Assembly (NCBI GenBank): GCA_900757615.1
Contig: CAAEON010000044.1
Location: forward strand, 1-48,016
Length of the DNA: 48,016 nucleotides
DNA from: an uncultured Collinsella sp.
GTDB taxonomy: Bacteria > Actinomycetota > Coriobacteriia > Coriobacteriales > Coriobacteriaceae
Reading direction: 5' to 3'
Shown here: positions 1 to 8,176 of the stretch, in pieces
How positions within the stretch are numbered: position 1 is the first letter of the stretch
Layout of the letters: each line of letters begins with the position of its first letter
Notes under the pieces: model-generated
What the model was told of the DNA's origin: nothing
Database searches by the model: none
Seen by the model: only the letters and a program-made list of their open reading frames with translations
Translations under genes and position numbers: made by a program

Positions 1-2
1 AG

Positions 3-35
3 ATAGTCGAGAGGCGCGGTCTCAAGAAGGAGTAA
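3..35 (+). CDS. 3' end of an unidentified gene (partial)
   Basis: From base 3 a frame with codons typical of the neighbours (GTC GAG, CTC AAG AAG GAG) reads IVERRGLKKE and stops at TAA 33-35. The charged Lys/Glu ending resembles a protein C-terminus. Only ten codons are visible, so the product cannot be named, and the frame could be accidental. A second frame open from base 2 runs into the lipoprotein gene, but its early residues look non-coding. Confidence 0.3.
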   Translation: MVERRGLKKE

Positions 36-112
36 TATCGGGACTTGCAGCGACGGACCTCAGGACGCTCTTACACCACGTCTGCGCGCGCCACCGAATG
101 ACGCCCCTAACC

Positions 113-141
113 TTAAACTTTAGCTTGAACTTAGCTATAAT
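113..141 (+). promoter_or_regulatory. Promoter for the candidate RNA / lipoprotein transcript
   Basis: A perfect -10 box TATAAT (136-141) follows a moderate -35 box TTAAAC (113-118) with a 17-bp spacer. The start of transcription would be near 148, just where the terminal helix of the candidate RNA begins. That leaves about 340 nt before the lipoprotein start codon. Confidence 0.55.
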
Positions 142-147
142 GCGCTA

Positions 148-416
148 CGTTCCTGCCAGGCTGTGGTTGCGGACGGACGAAATGTCCATCCTAGTCCAAG
201 ACAGACGCGGTCAAAGGGATCCACGTAAGCGACCGCGTGCGCGCGGCGCGATCATGGCGCGTCCTAGATGTAAGCCGCACCGTCCGTTCTACTTTCTTTG
301 GGGCAATACCGCCTCGCGGGCGAGCGGGCCAGTCGTGAAGGTGGCTGCGGCCTCCCGAGCAAACACCCCGGTGCGCAAGTGTGGGGTCAAATACCAGGTC
401 AGCTGGTGGGAACAAC
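148..416 (+). ncRNA. Candidate structured non-coding RNA, possibly raiA-type
   Basis: The segment starts at the predicted transcription start. Bases 149-163 (GTTCCTGCCAGGCTG) can pair with 400-413 (CAGCTGGTGGGAAC) as a 14-bp helix with one bulged G and two G-U pairs, closing a domain of about 265 nt. Inside are a GGAC/GTCC hairpin (171-191), a perfect 7-bp stem (206-212 with 231-237), a possible CGGACGG/CCGTCCG long-range pair (172-178 with 282-288) and an ACCCC/GGGGT hairpin (365-387). The six-frame translations look unlike protein. The raiA-motif RNA family is known from Firmicutes and Actinobacteria and often lies near raiA/hpf; hpf is the second gene downstream here. I cannot match the family consensus from memory, so the class is inference. 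It could also be a long structured 5' leader. Confidence 0.4.
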
Positions 417-490
417 CTGATATTCCGCGCAACGCACGGATCGTATACGACACAGAAGGCAGGGTAGTGGACATGGTGAGGGGCAGCTTG

Positions 491-1498
491 ATGCACGCGG
501 CTCGGTTAGGTGCTGGGACCGCAGCGGTCATCGCCGTTTTGGGCCTGAGCGGATGCGCGTTCAACCCGCTGTCTACGTTCACGACTCCCACGATCGACCA
601 GATCGAGTACGAGACCGTCACGCCGGCGGTGTCGGACGATGCCCTGGTCACTCCTGGAACCCTGACGGTCGCCCTCGATACTTCCGATGCGCCGCAGGCA
701 ATGCAGGGCGCCGACGGCGAGCTCACGGGATATGCGGTCGACGCCGCCCGCGCCCTCGCAAGCCGCATGGGCCTTAAGGTCGCCTTTGTCGATGCGTCCT
801 CGGCAGGTTCCGCGCTCGGCGACAAAAAGGCTGATATCTTTATCGGCGAGATCAACTCCACAGACGGGGACGTTAGCTCGCTCGGCACCTGCCTGTACGA
901 TGCCGCTTCTGTGTTCGGTAAAACCAGCGATGGTGGGTCGCTAAGCGTTTCCACCGATACCCTTAACACGTCTACCCTGGGTGTCCAGATGTCCTCGGCC
1001 TCGCAGGAGGCGCTTGCCAAGCAGAGCATTACCGCCAACCAAAAGACCTACTCCAACATCAACGAGTGCTTTGAGGCGCTCGAGTCCGGCGAGGTCGACT
1101 ATGTGATCTGCGACTCCACGGCTGGCGGCTACCTTGCACGCCTGATGAGCGAGGTCTCCTATGTCGGTGCGCTTGAGGCGCCCTCGACGCTTGGTGTTGC
1201 GGGCCTCTCGTCCAATGACGAACTGTGCCGTGCCGTGAGCGATGCCCTCGACGACATCACGGTCGACGGCACGCTCGAGGCAGTTCACTGCGTCTGGTAT
1301 GGCAGGATGCCCTACGACCTCACCACTAAGACGGTTTCGGGCGCTAACGTGCAGCCGGGCGACTCTGAGTCCAGTGAGACCACGTCCTCCGGCAGCGAGT
1401 CCTCCGATTCCAACAATGAGACCGCATCCTCCGAGGACAAATCGTCCAGCCAGGAAGGCGCCATCACCGACGACGACATTAACAAACTCAATAGCTAG
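491..1498 (+). CDS. Lipoprotein, solute-binding-protein-like (SBP family 3)
   Basis: Probable cell-surface lipoprotein of 335 aa. The start ATG 491 is chosen because GAGGGG lies 7 nt upstream; ATG 473 in the same frame is the alternative. A signal peptide ends in the lipobox LSGC. After it comes a periplasmic-binding-protein type 2 fold, with an early LTVALDTSDAPQAM strand, GELTGYAVDAARALASRMG and an ADIFIGEI segment. This pattern is typical of amino-acid ABC transporter binding proteins. The last 65 or so residues are a Ser/Glu/Thr-rich low-complexity tail, unusual for that family. No permease or ATPase lies next to it, so a transport role is unproven; a sensor or orphan binding protein is equally possible. 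Terminator at 1565-1598. Confidence 0.75.
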   Translation: MHAARLGAGTAAVIAVLGLSGCAFNPLSTFTTPTIDQIEYETVTPAVSDDALVTPGTLTVALDTSDAPQAMQGADGELTGYAVDAARALASRMGLKVAFVDASSAGSALGDKKADIFIGEINSTDGDVSSLGTCLYDAASVFGKTSDGGSLSVSTDTLNTSTLGVQMSSASQEALAKQSITANQKTYSNINECFEALESGEVDYVICDSTAGGYLARLMSEVSYVGALEAPSTLGVAGLSSNDELCRAVSDALDDITVDGTLEAVHCVWYGRMPYDLTTKTVSGANVQPGDSESSETTSSGSESSDSNNETASSEDKSSSQEGAITDDDINKLNS

Positions 1499-1564
1499 TT
1501 ATTGCTAGGGGTGGTGTCTCCTATACGTTGGAAAGGACACCTCTTCACGGTTTCAACACGCACT

Positions 1565-1598
1565 GCCGGGCTTCCCCGATGGGGGAGCCCGGCTTTTT
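1565..1598 (+). terminator. Rho-independent terminator after the lipoprotein gene
   Basis: A 13-bp stem (1565-1577 with 1581-1593, one G-U pair) with a 3-nt loop is followed by TTTTT at 1594-1598. Confidence 0.9.
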
Positions 1599-1815
1599 CA
1601 TCCCAATAAAACAAGCAGGTCAAAGCCAATTTTCGGGACCAAATACAAAGCTGTTGGCTCCCTCCTATAGCGCACTTTGCCACAGAAAAGTACGAGACTT
1701 CGGTATGCGGTATCAAGCAATCGTTATTCGGGTCTTTAGGAATCCGCGTGATTAAATGCACGGCAATGGGTACATAGCCAGTACAGTAAGTCCCCGAGGC
1801 AGATTGGAGCCACGT

Positions 1816-2400
1816 ATGGATATCAAGGTTTCTGGACGCAAGACGACGGTAACCGATGCTCTGCGTGCGCATGTGGATGAGAAGATCGGCGAGGCGCTCA
1901 AGGTTTTCGATATCGAGCCCATGACGGTCGACGTTGTACTTCGCTATGAGAAGAACCCCTCGAACCCCAACCCGGCAATCGTCGAGGTTACGGTTCGTGC
2001 CCGCGGTTCGGTGATTCGCGTTGCCGAGCACGGTGCAGATATGTACGCCGCCATCGACCTCTCCGCCGATAAGGTCACCCGCCAGCTGCGTAAGTTCAAG
2101 ACCAAGGTCGTGGACAACCGCCAGGGCGGTGCCAGCGCCGCGGATGTCGCACCGGTTGAGCGCGTCGAGGATCTGGCCGACCTGCTGCTGCCCGAGGAGG
2201 AGGACGACCTGCTCGTCCGCGAGAAGGTTATCGACGTCACCCCGATGACTGAGGAGCAGGCGCTGGTGCAGACCGATTTGCTGGGTCACGACTTCTACGT
2301 GTTCGAGAACGCGACGACCGGCCTTATCAATGTGGTGTATCACCGTAAGAATGGTGGATATGGCATCATCAAGCCCCGCATCGAAACACTTGACGAGTAA
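1816..2400 (+). CDS. hpf: Ribosome hibernation promoting factor, long form
   Basis: 194-aa long-form HPF (RaiA/YfiA family), which binds the 30S subunit and drives 100S ribosome dimers in stationary phase or stress. The N-terminal S30AE domain (about residues 1-105) begins MDIKVSGRKTTVTDALRAHV and contains the VVLRYEKNPSNPNPAIVEVT strand pair. An acidic linker (PEEEDD) leads to the C-terminal dimerisation domain (about 135-190; motif FYVFENATTGLINVVYHRKNG). The start is ATG 1816 with GGAG 6 nt upstream; an earlier in-frame ATG at 1756 lacks a ribosome site. It is monocistronic between two terminators. The candidate structured RNA lies about 1.4 kb upstream, on the other side of the lipoprotein gene. 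Confidence 0.95.
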   Translation: MDIKVSGRKTTVTDALRAHVDEKIGEALKVFDIEPMTVDVVLRYEKNPSNPNPAIVEVTVRARGSVIRVAEHGADMYAAIDLSADKVTRQLRKFKTKVVDNRQGGASAADVAPVERVEDLADLLLPEEEDDLLVREKVIDVTPMTEEQALVQTDLLGHDFYVFENATTGLINVVYHRKNGGYGIIKPRIETLDE

Positions 2401-2429
2401 AATACGTTAACTTGCATGAGTTAACGGTT

Positions 2430-2461
2430 GGCGGCCATCCCATGCGGGTGGCCGCCTTTTT
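2430..2461 (+). terminator. Terminator after hpf
   Basis: Perfect 8-bp stem GGCGGCCA (2430-2437) and TGGCCGCC (2449-2456), followed by TTTTT at 2457-2461. Confidence 0.9.
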
Positions 2462-2479
2462 ACGTAAGGAGTCGCTTTG

Positions 2480-3433
2480 ATGGACAAGGCCGCATCCGCC
2501 GGTCATTCGGACCGTTGCCGCATCGTCGTCGATACCTGCTGCGACTTTAGCCCCGAGGTCGCCGCGAACCTCGATGTCGATATCTTGGGTTTCCCCTTCA
2601 TTATCGATGGCGAGGAGCGCACGGATGACATCTGGTCGAGCATCACACCCAAGGAGTTCTACGACCGCATGCGCGCCGGCGCTCGCGTGTCCACCTCCGC
2701 CGTGTCGCTCGGTCGCTATATCGAGTTCTTTACCGAGTGCGCCAAAGAGGGCACGCCCACGGTCTACCTGTGCTTTACCTCGGCGCTGTCGTCGAGCTAC
2801 AACTCCGCGTGCCAGGCGGCGGACGCCGTGCGTGCCGAGCATCCCGATTTTGAGCTGTACGTGGTCGACAACGCTCTGCCCTGCGCGACCGGCGCGCTCC
2901 TGGCGCTCGAGGCCGTGCGCCAGCGTTCGGCGGGACTGACCGCCAAGCAGCTGGTCGATTGGGCAAACGAGGCAAAGACCTACGTCCACGGCTACTTTAC
3001 GCTCGAGAGCTTCGACGCACTGGCTGCCGGCGGCCGCATTCCGCCCGCGGCGGCGCAACTCACGGCAAAGCTCGACGTCAAACCCGAGCTGTCCTACGAC
3101 CTGGCCGGCTCGCTGTCGCTGATCGGCGTCAACCGCGGCCGCAAGAAGGCGCTCAAGTCCATCCTCAAGTCGTTCCGCGAGAACTACGTGCCCGACCGCA
3201 CCATGCCCATCGCCATCATGACGGCCGATGCCGAAAAGGACGGCGACTGGCTCGAGGCCGCCATCCGTAAGGAGGAGGGCTGCGCCGACGTCACGATCAT
3301 TCGCGGCTCCGTGGGCCCCACCATCGGCTCGCACGTGGGCCCCGGCATGGTGGCCTGCGCGTTTTGGGGCAAGAACCGCGCCGACAAGGCGTCGCTTTCC
3401 GACCGCATCGCCCGCCGCGTGCGCGGCCAGTAG
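2480..3433 (+). CDS. DegV family protein (fatty-acid-binding, FakB-like)
   Basis: 317-aa DegV/FakB-type protein. Members bind a fatty acid in a cleft and, with a FakA kinase, feed exogenous fatty acids into phospholipid synthesis. Visible family marks are the N-terminal IVVDTCCDFSPEVA strand-turn, the substrate-contacting STSAVS segment, LCFTSALSSSYNSA (the glycine-poor equivalent of the SGLSGTY motif), YVVDNALPCATGALLAL, LAAGGRIPP and the late SVGPTIGSHVGPG loop. The start is ATG 2480 with AAGGAG 7 nt upstream; the TTG three bases earlier is less likely. The gene stands alone after the hpf terminator. No FakA-type kinase is in the window. The exact ligand cannot be read from sequence. Confidence 0.9.
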   Translation: MDKAASAGHSDRCRIVVDTCCDFSPEVAANLDVDILGFPFIIDGEERTDDIWSSITPKEFYDRMRAGARVSTSAVSLGRYIEFFTECAKEGTPTVYLCFTSALSSSYNSACQAADAVRAEHPDFELYVVDNALPCATGALLALEAVRQRSAGLTAKQLVDWANEAKTYVHGYFTLESFDALAAGGRIPPAAAQLTAKLDVKPELSYDLAGSLSLIGVNRGRKKALKSILKSFRENYVPDRTMPIAIMTADAEKDGDWLEAAIRKEEGCADVTIIRGSVGPTIGSHVGPGMVACAFWGKNRADKASLSDRIARRVRGQ

Positions 3434-3531
3434 GCAGGCGCTGCGGCCGTAATCGACCCCAACTCACAGCCCAAACGCTGGCACCGAGTATTCAACTTGG
3501 TAATAACACCCAACCCAAAAGGAAAGGTTTC

Positions 3532-4611
3532 ATGGCAAACAAGCTCTCTGTCGCATTTATCGGCACCGGAATCATGGGTGCCCCCATCGCCGGCCACATT
3601 CTGGACGCTGGCTATCCCGTCACGGTCAACAACCGCACCAAGTCCAAGGCTGCAGCGCTCGTTGAGCGCGGTGCCGTCTGGGCCGATACGCCGGCAGATG
3701 CCGCGGCGAACGCCGACGTCGTCTTTACCATGGTGGGTTATCCCTCCGAGGTCGAGGAGCTCTACCTGGCGGGCGACGGCCTGCTTGCGTGCACTAAGCC
3801 CGGCGCGGTCCTGATCGACCTCACCACGAGCTCGCCCGAGCTGGCGCGCGACATTGCCGAGGCCGCCCAGGTTTCCGGCCGCATGGCATTTGACTGCCCC
3901 GTCACCGGCGGCGAGTCGGGAGCTATCGCCGGCACGCTCACGGCTATCGTGGGCGCCACCGAGAACGACATTGCTCCGGTCCGCGATATCCTTTCCACCT
4001 TTGCGGCAACCATCTGCTGCTTCGACGGCGCCGGCAAGGGCCAGGCTGCCAAGCTCGCCAACCAGGTGTCGCTGGGCGCCTGCATGGTCGGCATGGCAGA
4101 CGCCATGGCGTTTGCCGAGCTGAGCGGCCTTGATCTGGAGAAGACCCGCCAGATGATTCTGGGCGGTACTGGCAAGTCCGGCGCTATGGAGAGCCTGGCC
4201 CCCAAGGCGCTCGACGGCGACTACAAGCCCGGCTTTATGGTTGAGCACTTCATTAAGGACCTGCGCCTGGCGCTCGCTTACGCCGATGACCGCGAGCTCG
4301 CGCTGCCCGGCGCCGACGTGGCCTTTACGCTCTACGATATGCTCGACGCCATCGGTGGTGCCAAGCTGGGCACCCAGGCCATCACGGTCCTCTACAAGGA
4401 GGAGGCCGACGCCATCGCCGCCGGTCTGGACTGGTCGCAGTATCGTCCCGAAGAGCACGGTGCTCACGAGGACGGCTGCGGTTGCGGCGAGCACGGCGAC
4501 GACCATGAGTGCGGTTGCGGCCACCACCATGGCGAGGACCACGAGTGCTGCAGCGGCCACGGTCATGACGACGGCCACGAGTGCTGCTGCGGCCACCATC
4601 ACGAGGAGTAG
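3532..4611 (+). CDS. NAD(P)-dependent beta-hydroxyacid dehydrogenase with Cys/His-rich C-terminal tail
   Basis: 359-aa member of the 3-hydroxyisobutyrate / tartronate-semialdehyde reductase family (MmsB/GarR/GlxR). It has the Rossmann motif FIGTGIMGAPIAGHIL (residues 7-22), the substrate motif DCPVTGGESGA, and the catalytic-lysine segment GKGQAAKLANQ. The family's usual length is about 290-300 residues. Here roughly 55 extra residues follow, made almost wholly of His, Cys, Glu, Asp and Gly, with repeated GCGCGEHGDDHEC-like blocks. Such a tail should bind Zn, Ni or Cu; this is inference. Start ATG 3532 follows AAAGGAAAGG. The next gene begins 6 nt after its stop, so the two are translationally coupled. 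The substrate is unknown. Confidence 0.88.
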   Translation: MANKLSVAFIGTGIMGAPIAGHILDAGYPVTVNNRTKSKAAALVERGAVWADTPADAAANADVVFTMVGYPSEVEELYLAGDGLLACTKPGAVLIDLTTSSPELARDIAEAAQVSGRMAFDCPVTGGESGAIAGTLTAIVGATENDIAPVRDILSTFAATICCFDGAGKGQAAKLANQVSLGACMVGMADAMAFAELSGLDLEKTRQMILGGTGKSGAMESLAPKALDGDYKPGFMVEHFIKDLRLALAYADDRELALPGADVAFTLYDMLDAIGGAKLGTQAITVLYKEEADAIAAGLDWSQYRPEEHGAHEDGCGCGEHGDDHECGCGHHHGEDHECCSGHGHDDGHECCCGHHHEE

Positions 4612-4616
4612 CGCCC

Positions 4617-5045
4617 ATGAGCTGGACGTTCGTGGTGCTTGCGCTGGTGCTCTTTCTCTTTGCGATCTACATCGGCTTTTTGTGCGGCCAGTGGGCGTGC
4701 GAAAAGCGCGTCATCACCAAACGCGACTACTGGATCGCCAACTTTGCAGGGGCGGCGGCAGTCGTCCTGCTGACCTGGGTGTTCTCGCTGTTCCCGCTGG
4801 TGCAGTTTGCGCCGATCGGCTGGCTCGGCGGCTTTATCGCCGGCCTTAAGATGAGCTTTGGCGAGTCCGTGGGTCCGTGGCGCAAGCACGACGAGGTCTT
4901 TAACGTCAACAAGGCTCACCGCGCCGCCGCCGACGCGGGCGATGCCGAGGAGCGTCGCCGCGCACGCCGCAATGGCGCGGCCGACCGACAGCTCATCTCG
5001 GTCACCGATGACAGCAAGGGTGCTGGCAAGCACGCTAAGAAATAG
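4617..5045 (+). CDS. Small membrane protein, function unknown
   Basis: 142 aa. Residues 4-24 (FVVLALVLFLFAIYIGFLCG) and about 42-62 (FAGAAAVVLLTWVFSLFPLV) are membrane segments, followed by a hydrophobic GGFIAGLKM stretch. The C-terminal half is hydrophilic, rich in Arg, Ala and Asp, and presumably cytoplasmic. Start ATG 4617 uses GAGGAG (4603-4608) lying inside the end of the upstream dehydrogenase gene, showing tight coupling. It stands between the dehydrogenase and the HEAT-like gene with spacings of 5 and 15 nt, so all are likely one operon with the isocitrate dehydrogenase. I do not recognise a named family. Confidence 0.8.
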   Translation: MSWTFVVLALVLFLFAIYIGFLCGQWACEKRVITKRDYWIANFAGAAAVVLLTWVFSLFPLVQFAPIGWLGGFIAGLKMSFGESVGPWRKHDEVFNVNKAHRAAADAGDAEERRRARRNGAADRQLISVTDDSKGAGKHAKK

Positions 5046-5060
5046 TAAGAAGAGGTAACT

Positions 5061-5759
5061 ATGGCAGAAAACAAAGACGAACAGCTCACCGACGAGGAGC
5101 TGGCACAGCTCCAGCTGGCAGAGGAGAACGAGAACGCCGTCGACCGCCTGGTCCAGGAGCTCGGCTGCCCCACGCGCCGCATCCGCCAGTTTGCCGCCCG
5201 CGTGCTGCACCTGCTTGCCGAGCGCGATCCGCAGCGCGTCGTGCCCTGCGTGCCCGCGCTGATCGAGGCGCTCGATCGCCCCGAGGCGCAGACCCGCTGG
5301 GAGGCCCTCGATGCCTTGGCGGCACTCGCCACCACCTGCCCCGAGCAGATGGAGGACGCCTTTGAGGGTGCCGAGACCGCGCTGTTCGACGAGATCTCCT
5401 CCACGCTGCGCTATGCCGCCTTCCGCCTGCTGTGCGTGTGGGGTGCCACGAGTGTCGAGCGTTCGCGCGAGGCTTGGCCCATCCTGGACGAGGCCATCCA
5501 GTGCTACCACGGCGACCTTGAGTATCGCGACATGCTCGGTTGCCTGTACGAGTTTTGCCAGGGCGAGATCGACGCCGAGGTCGCAGAGAAGCTTGCGCTG
5601 CGCCTTAAGTTCGATGCCGAGAACGGTAAGGGCAGCTATCTCAAGGCCCGTTCGAGCGAGATTTGCGAAATGCTTGTTAAACGTTTTGGCCTGGATCTCT
5701 CCAAAAAGAAGAAGCGTGCTAGCGTTAAAAAATCTGACGACGCCGAAGACGAGGAGTAA
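5061..5759 (+). CDS. HEAT-repeat-like protein
   Basis: 232-aa all-helical, soluble protein. After an acidic N-terminal helix (EQLTDEELAQLQLAEENENAV) come HEAT/armadillo-like helix pairs: RRIRQFAARVLHLLAERDPQR, VPALIEALDRPEAQTRWEALDALAALA, and EISSTLRYAAFRLLCVWGA. The C-terminus is a Lys-rich and then Asp/Glu-rich tail. Such repeats bind proteins; no enzyme motif is visible. The start follows AGAGG. It ends 6 nt before the isocitrate dehydrogenase start, in the same operon. Function unknown; a scaffold or regulatory role for its neighbours is only a guess. Confidence 0.8.
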   Translation: MAENKDEQLTDEELAQLQLAEENENAVDRLVQELGCPTRRIRQFAARVLHLLAERDPQRVVPCVPALIEALDRPEAQTRWEALDALAALATTCPEQMEDAFEGAETALFDEISSTLRYAAFRLLCVWGATSVERSREAWPILDEAIQCYHGDLEYRDMLGCLYEFCQGEIDAEVAEKLALRLKFDAENGKGSYLKARSSEICEMLVKRFGLDLSKKKKRASVKKSDDAEDEE

Positions 5760-5765
5760 CAGATT

Positions 5766-6851
5766 ATGGCGCACGATGTAGTCCTGATTCCCGGTGACGG
5801 TATCGGTCCCGAGATTACGCAGGCTATGCGCCGCGTGGTCGAGGCCACCGGTGTCCAGATCAATTGGAACGTCCAGGAGGCCGGCGCCGGCGTCATGGAC
5901 GAGTTTGGCACGCCGCTGCCCCAACATGTGCTCGATGCGGTTGCCGAGACCAAAGTTGCTATCAAGGGTCCCATCACCACGCCGGTCGGCACGGGTTTCC
6001 GCAGCGTCAACGTGGCCCTGCGCAAGCATTTTGACCTGTACGCCTGCGTGCGCCCCTGCCTGTCGCAGCCGGGCGATGGCTCGCGCTTCCGCGACGTTGA
6101 CCTGGTTATTGTGCGCGAGAACACCGAGGACCTCTACGCCGGCATTGAGTTCGATGAGGGCGCTGCCGAGGTCGAGGAACTCTCGCAGCTTGTCGAGCGC
6201 TCGGGTCAGAAGACCTTCGCCGCTGATTCCGCCATCTCGATCAAGCCCATCTCCATCGCCAAGAGCCGCCGCATTGTGGAATACGCCTTTGAGTACGCCC
6301 GCCGCTGCGGCCGCAAAAAGGTGACGGCCGTGCACAAGGCCAACATCATGAAGGCGACCGACGGCCTGTTCCTGCGCGTTGCGCGCGAGGTGGCCGCCAA
6401 CTATCCCGATATCGAGTTCAACGACAAAATCGTCGACGCCACCTGCATGGGCCTGGTCCAGAACCCCAACGACTTCGATGTCCTGGTGCTGCCCAACCTG
6501 TACGGCGACATCGTGAGCGACCTGTGCGCCGGCCTGGTGGGCGGTCTGGGCATGGCCCCCGGCTCCAACATCGGTGCCGACTGCGCCATCTTTGAGGCCA
6601 CGCACGGCTCCGCGCCCGATATCGCTGGTCAGGATATCGCCAACCCCACGGCCGAGATTCTCTCTGCCGCGATGATGCTTGATCACCTGGGCGAGAACGA
6701 TGCGGCCAATCGTATCCGTGCTGCCGTATCTGCCACGCTCGACGAGGGCGAGCAGGTTACCGGTGACGTGCGTCGTGCCCAGACCGGCTCCGTTGAGGGC
6801 GCTGTGGGCACGCAGGCCTTTGCCGATGCCGTTATCGCGCACCTGGCCTAA
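5766..6851 (+). CDS. icd: Isocitrate dehydrogenase, NAD-type (isopropylmalate dehydrogenase family)
   Basis: 361-aa beta-decarboxylating dehydrogenase. Motifs in order: IPGDGIGPEI; KGPITTPVGTGFRSVNVALRK, whose Ser and Arg contact the substrate carboxylates; YACVRPC; VRENTEDLYAGIE; VHKANIMKATDG with the catalytic Lys; the metal-binding YGDIVSDLCAGLVGGLGM; and the cofactor loop EATHGSAPDIAGQ. The SVNVALRK segment fits isocitrate (3-isopropylmalate enzymes differ there), and the Asp-Ile after HGSAP fits NAD rather than NADP. It would convert isocitrate to 2-oxoglutarate, giving glutamate precursor. Homoisocitrate or isopropylmalate activity is not excluded, but no leucine genes are nearby. It is the last gene of the 3532-6851 operon. 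Confidence 0.88.
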   Translation: MAHDVVLIPGDGIGPEITQAMRRVVEATGVQINWNVQEAGAGVMDEFGTPLPQHVLDAVAETKVAIKGPITTPVGTGFRSVNVALRKHFDLYACVRPCLSQPGDGSRFRDVDLVIVRENTEDLYAGIEFDEGAAEVEELSQLVERSGQKTFAADSAISIKPISIAKSRRIVEYAFEYARRCGRKKVTAVHKANIMKATDGLFLRVAREVAANYPDIEFNDKIVDATCMGLVQNPNDFDVLVLPNLYGDIVSDLCAGLVGGLGMAPGSNIGADCAIFEATHGSAPDIAGQDIANPTAEILSAAMMLDHLGENDAANRIRAAVSATLDEGEQVTGDVRRAQTGSVEGAVGTQAFADAVIAHLA

Positions 6852-6910
6852 GACATGCACGCTGCAAACGCCTAAATAGTACTTAAGTGTTTGCGTATAA
6901 CCTAAGAATC

Positions 6911-6944
6911 AATACGCCCGGCGCTCCGTCGGGCGTATTCTATT
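6911..6944 (+). terminator. Terminator after icd
   Basis: Perfect 10-bp stem AATACGCCCG (6911-6920) and CGGGCGTATT (6930-6939) with a 9-nt loop. The U tail is weak (CTATT), so termination may be partial. Confidence 0.7.
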
Positions 6945-6977
6945 GAGGACTATGTTTCCTAACAAGGAGTAACTGAT

Positions 6978-8063
6978 ATGGGTCTGATTCAAAAGAAGGA
7001 CGAGAAGGACGAGATCGACGGCATCCAGATCATCGAGCGCGGCGAAGGCCCCGACGGTGATGAGGACAAGAAGATCGACCTGGTCGCCGGCACGTCTGCC
7101 GAACATATTGCCGCCGGCACGACCGCCGAGGAGGAGGACGCTCGCCTGGAGGCAAAGATCGCCGCGGACGCTGCCGACGAGAACCTCATGCCCGAGGAGC
7201 AGGACGAGGACGACGACTCCGATGGCGGCGATCATGCATCCAAGCACAAGAAGACGATGATTGCCGCCTTTGTGGTCGCTATCGTGATCGCTGCTGTGGT
7301 CGGCTTCTTTATCGGCAACGGTGGTTTTGGCAGCAAGGGCGTCGGCTCGGCGACCCTCACCGAGGACCAGCTCGATTCGACCGTGGCAAGCTACAGCTAC
7401 AACGGCAAGAAGAGCGACATCATCGCGCGCGAGGCCATCGAGAGCCAGTACAGCCTCGACACCGTCAAGGATGGCGATGGCAACTACACCGCTCCCTCTG
7501 CCGACGTCATCCTGTCCTACGTGCGCAACAAGATTCTGCTCGATGCTGCCGAGGAAGAGGGCATCACCGTCTCTTCTAAGGAGATGAAGAAGTACGCCGA
7601 GGATTCCATCGGCACCTCCGACTACAAGACCATGGCCACGCAGTACGGCGTGGCCAAGGACCAGGCCAAGCAGATCGTCCGTCAGTCCGCTACGCTGCAG
7701 AAGCTCTACAAGAAGAAGGTGGGCGACAGCTCCGCAAGCATGCCGACTGCTCCGACCGAGCCTTCTGACGGCAACGAGGAGACCGCGAGCAAGGACTACG
7801 CCGACTACATCATCAACCTTGCCGGCGATGAGTGGGATAGCTCAAAGGGCACTTGGAAGGATGCCGACGGCACCTATGCCAAAGCCTTTGCCGATGATGC
7901 CTTTACGGCCGATAGCGCCACCTACAAGCAGGCCATGACCGCCTATTACACTGCTTACCAGCAGTATTCTTCGCAGGCTTCGAGCGCCAGCTCCAAGTGG
8001 ACCGAGTATGCCAACGGCCTGTACGCCAAGGCCAACATCAGCATCTACGGCCTGTTTGCGTAA
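6978..8063 (+). CDS. Membrane-anchored protein with SurA-like domain
   Basis: 361 aa. The first 90 or so residues are cytoplasmic and strongly acidic (Asp/Glu-rich). One membrane span follows (about 94-114, MIAAFVVAIVIAAVVGFFIG), then an extracytoplasmic region. Residues about 125-240 resemble the SurA/PrsA N-terminal chaperone fold: AREAIESQYSL, ILSYVRNKILLDAAEEEGITVSSKEMKKYAED and ATQYGVAKDQAKQIVRQSATLQKLYKKKV. A Ser/Thr/Pro linker and a Tyr/Ala/Ser-rich C-terminus follow. No parvulin catalytic domain is visible, so it is more likely a holdase than a prolyl isomerase. Start ATG 6978 follows AAGGAG by 8 nt. Monocistronic; terminator at 8108. Confidence 0.8.
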   Translation: MGLIQKKDEKDEIDGIQIIERGEGPDGDEDKKIDLVAGTSAEHIAAGTTAEEEDARLEAKIAADAADENLMPEEQDEDDDSDGGDHASKHKKTMIAAFVVAIVIAAVVGFFIGNGGFGSKGVGSATLTEDQLDSTVASYSYNGKKSDIIAREAIESQYSLDTVKDGDGNYTAPSADVILSYVRNKILLDAAEEEGITVSSKEMKKYAEDSIGTSDYKTMATQYGVAKDQAKQIVRQSATLQKLYKKKVGDSSASMPTAPTEPSDGNEETASKDYADYIINLAGDEWDSSKGTWKDADGTYAKAFADDAFTADSATYKQAMTAYYTAYQQYSSQASSASSKWTEYANGLYAKANISIYGLFA

Positions 8064-8107
8064 AGATCTGTCTGAGCTACCGAGCGCGTAGCTAAAAAAT
8101 CTGAATA

Positions 8108-8145
8108 AGCCCGCTAGAACGGATGTCGTTCTAGCGGGCTATTTG
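8108..8145. terminator. Bidirectional terminator between convergent genes
   Basis: A 14-bp stem (8108-8121 with 8127-8140, perfect) closes a 5-nt loop between the rightward SurA-like gene and the leftward XRE gene. Short T/A runs flank both sides. Confidence 0.75.
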
Positions 8146-8176
8146 CGTTTGGGCGCTGGTGACTACATTATGCCTA

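Noticed and set aside
148..416. SRP RNA, tmRNA, RNase P RNA or 6S RNA
   Set aside because: The GGAAGGNAGCA tetraloop region of SRP, the P4 sequences of RNase P and the tRNA-like ends of tmRNA are absent; no 6S-type central bubble could be seen with confidence.
98..490. Long N-terminal extension of the lipoprotein frame from ATG 98
   Set aside because: The extension has no signal peptide, reads like random Arg/Pro-rich sequence, lies over the predicted promoter and RNA stems, and a lipobox signal peptide with a ribosome site begins at 491.
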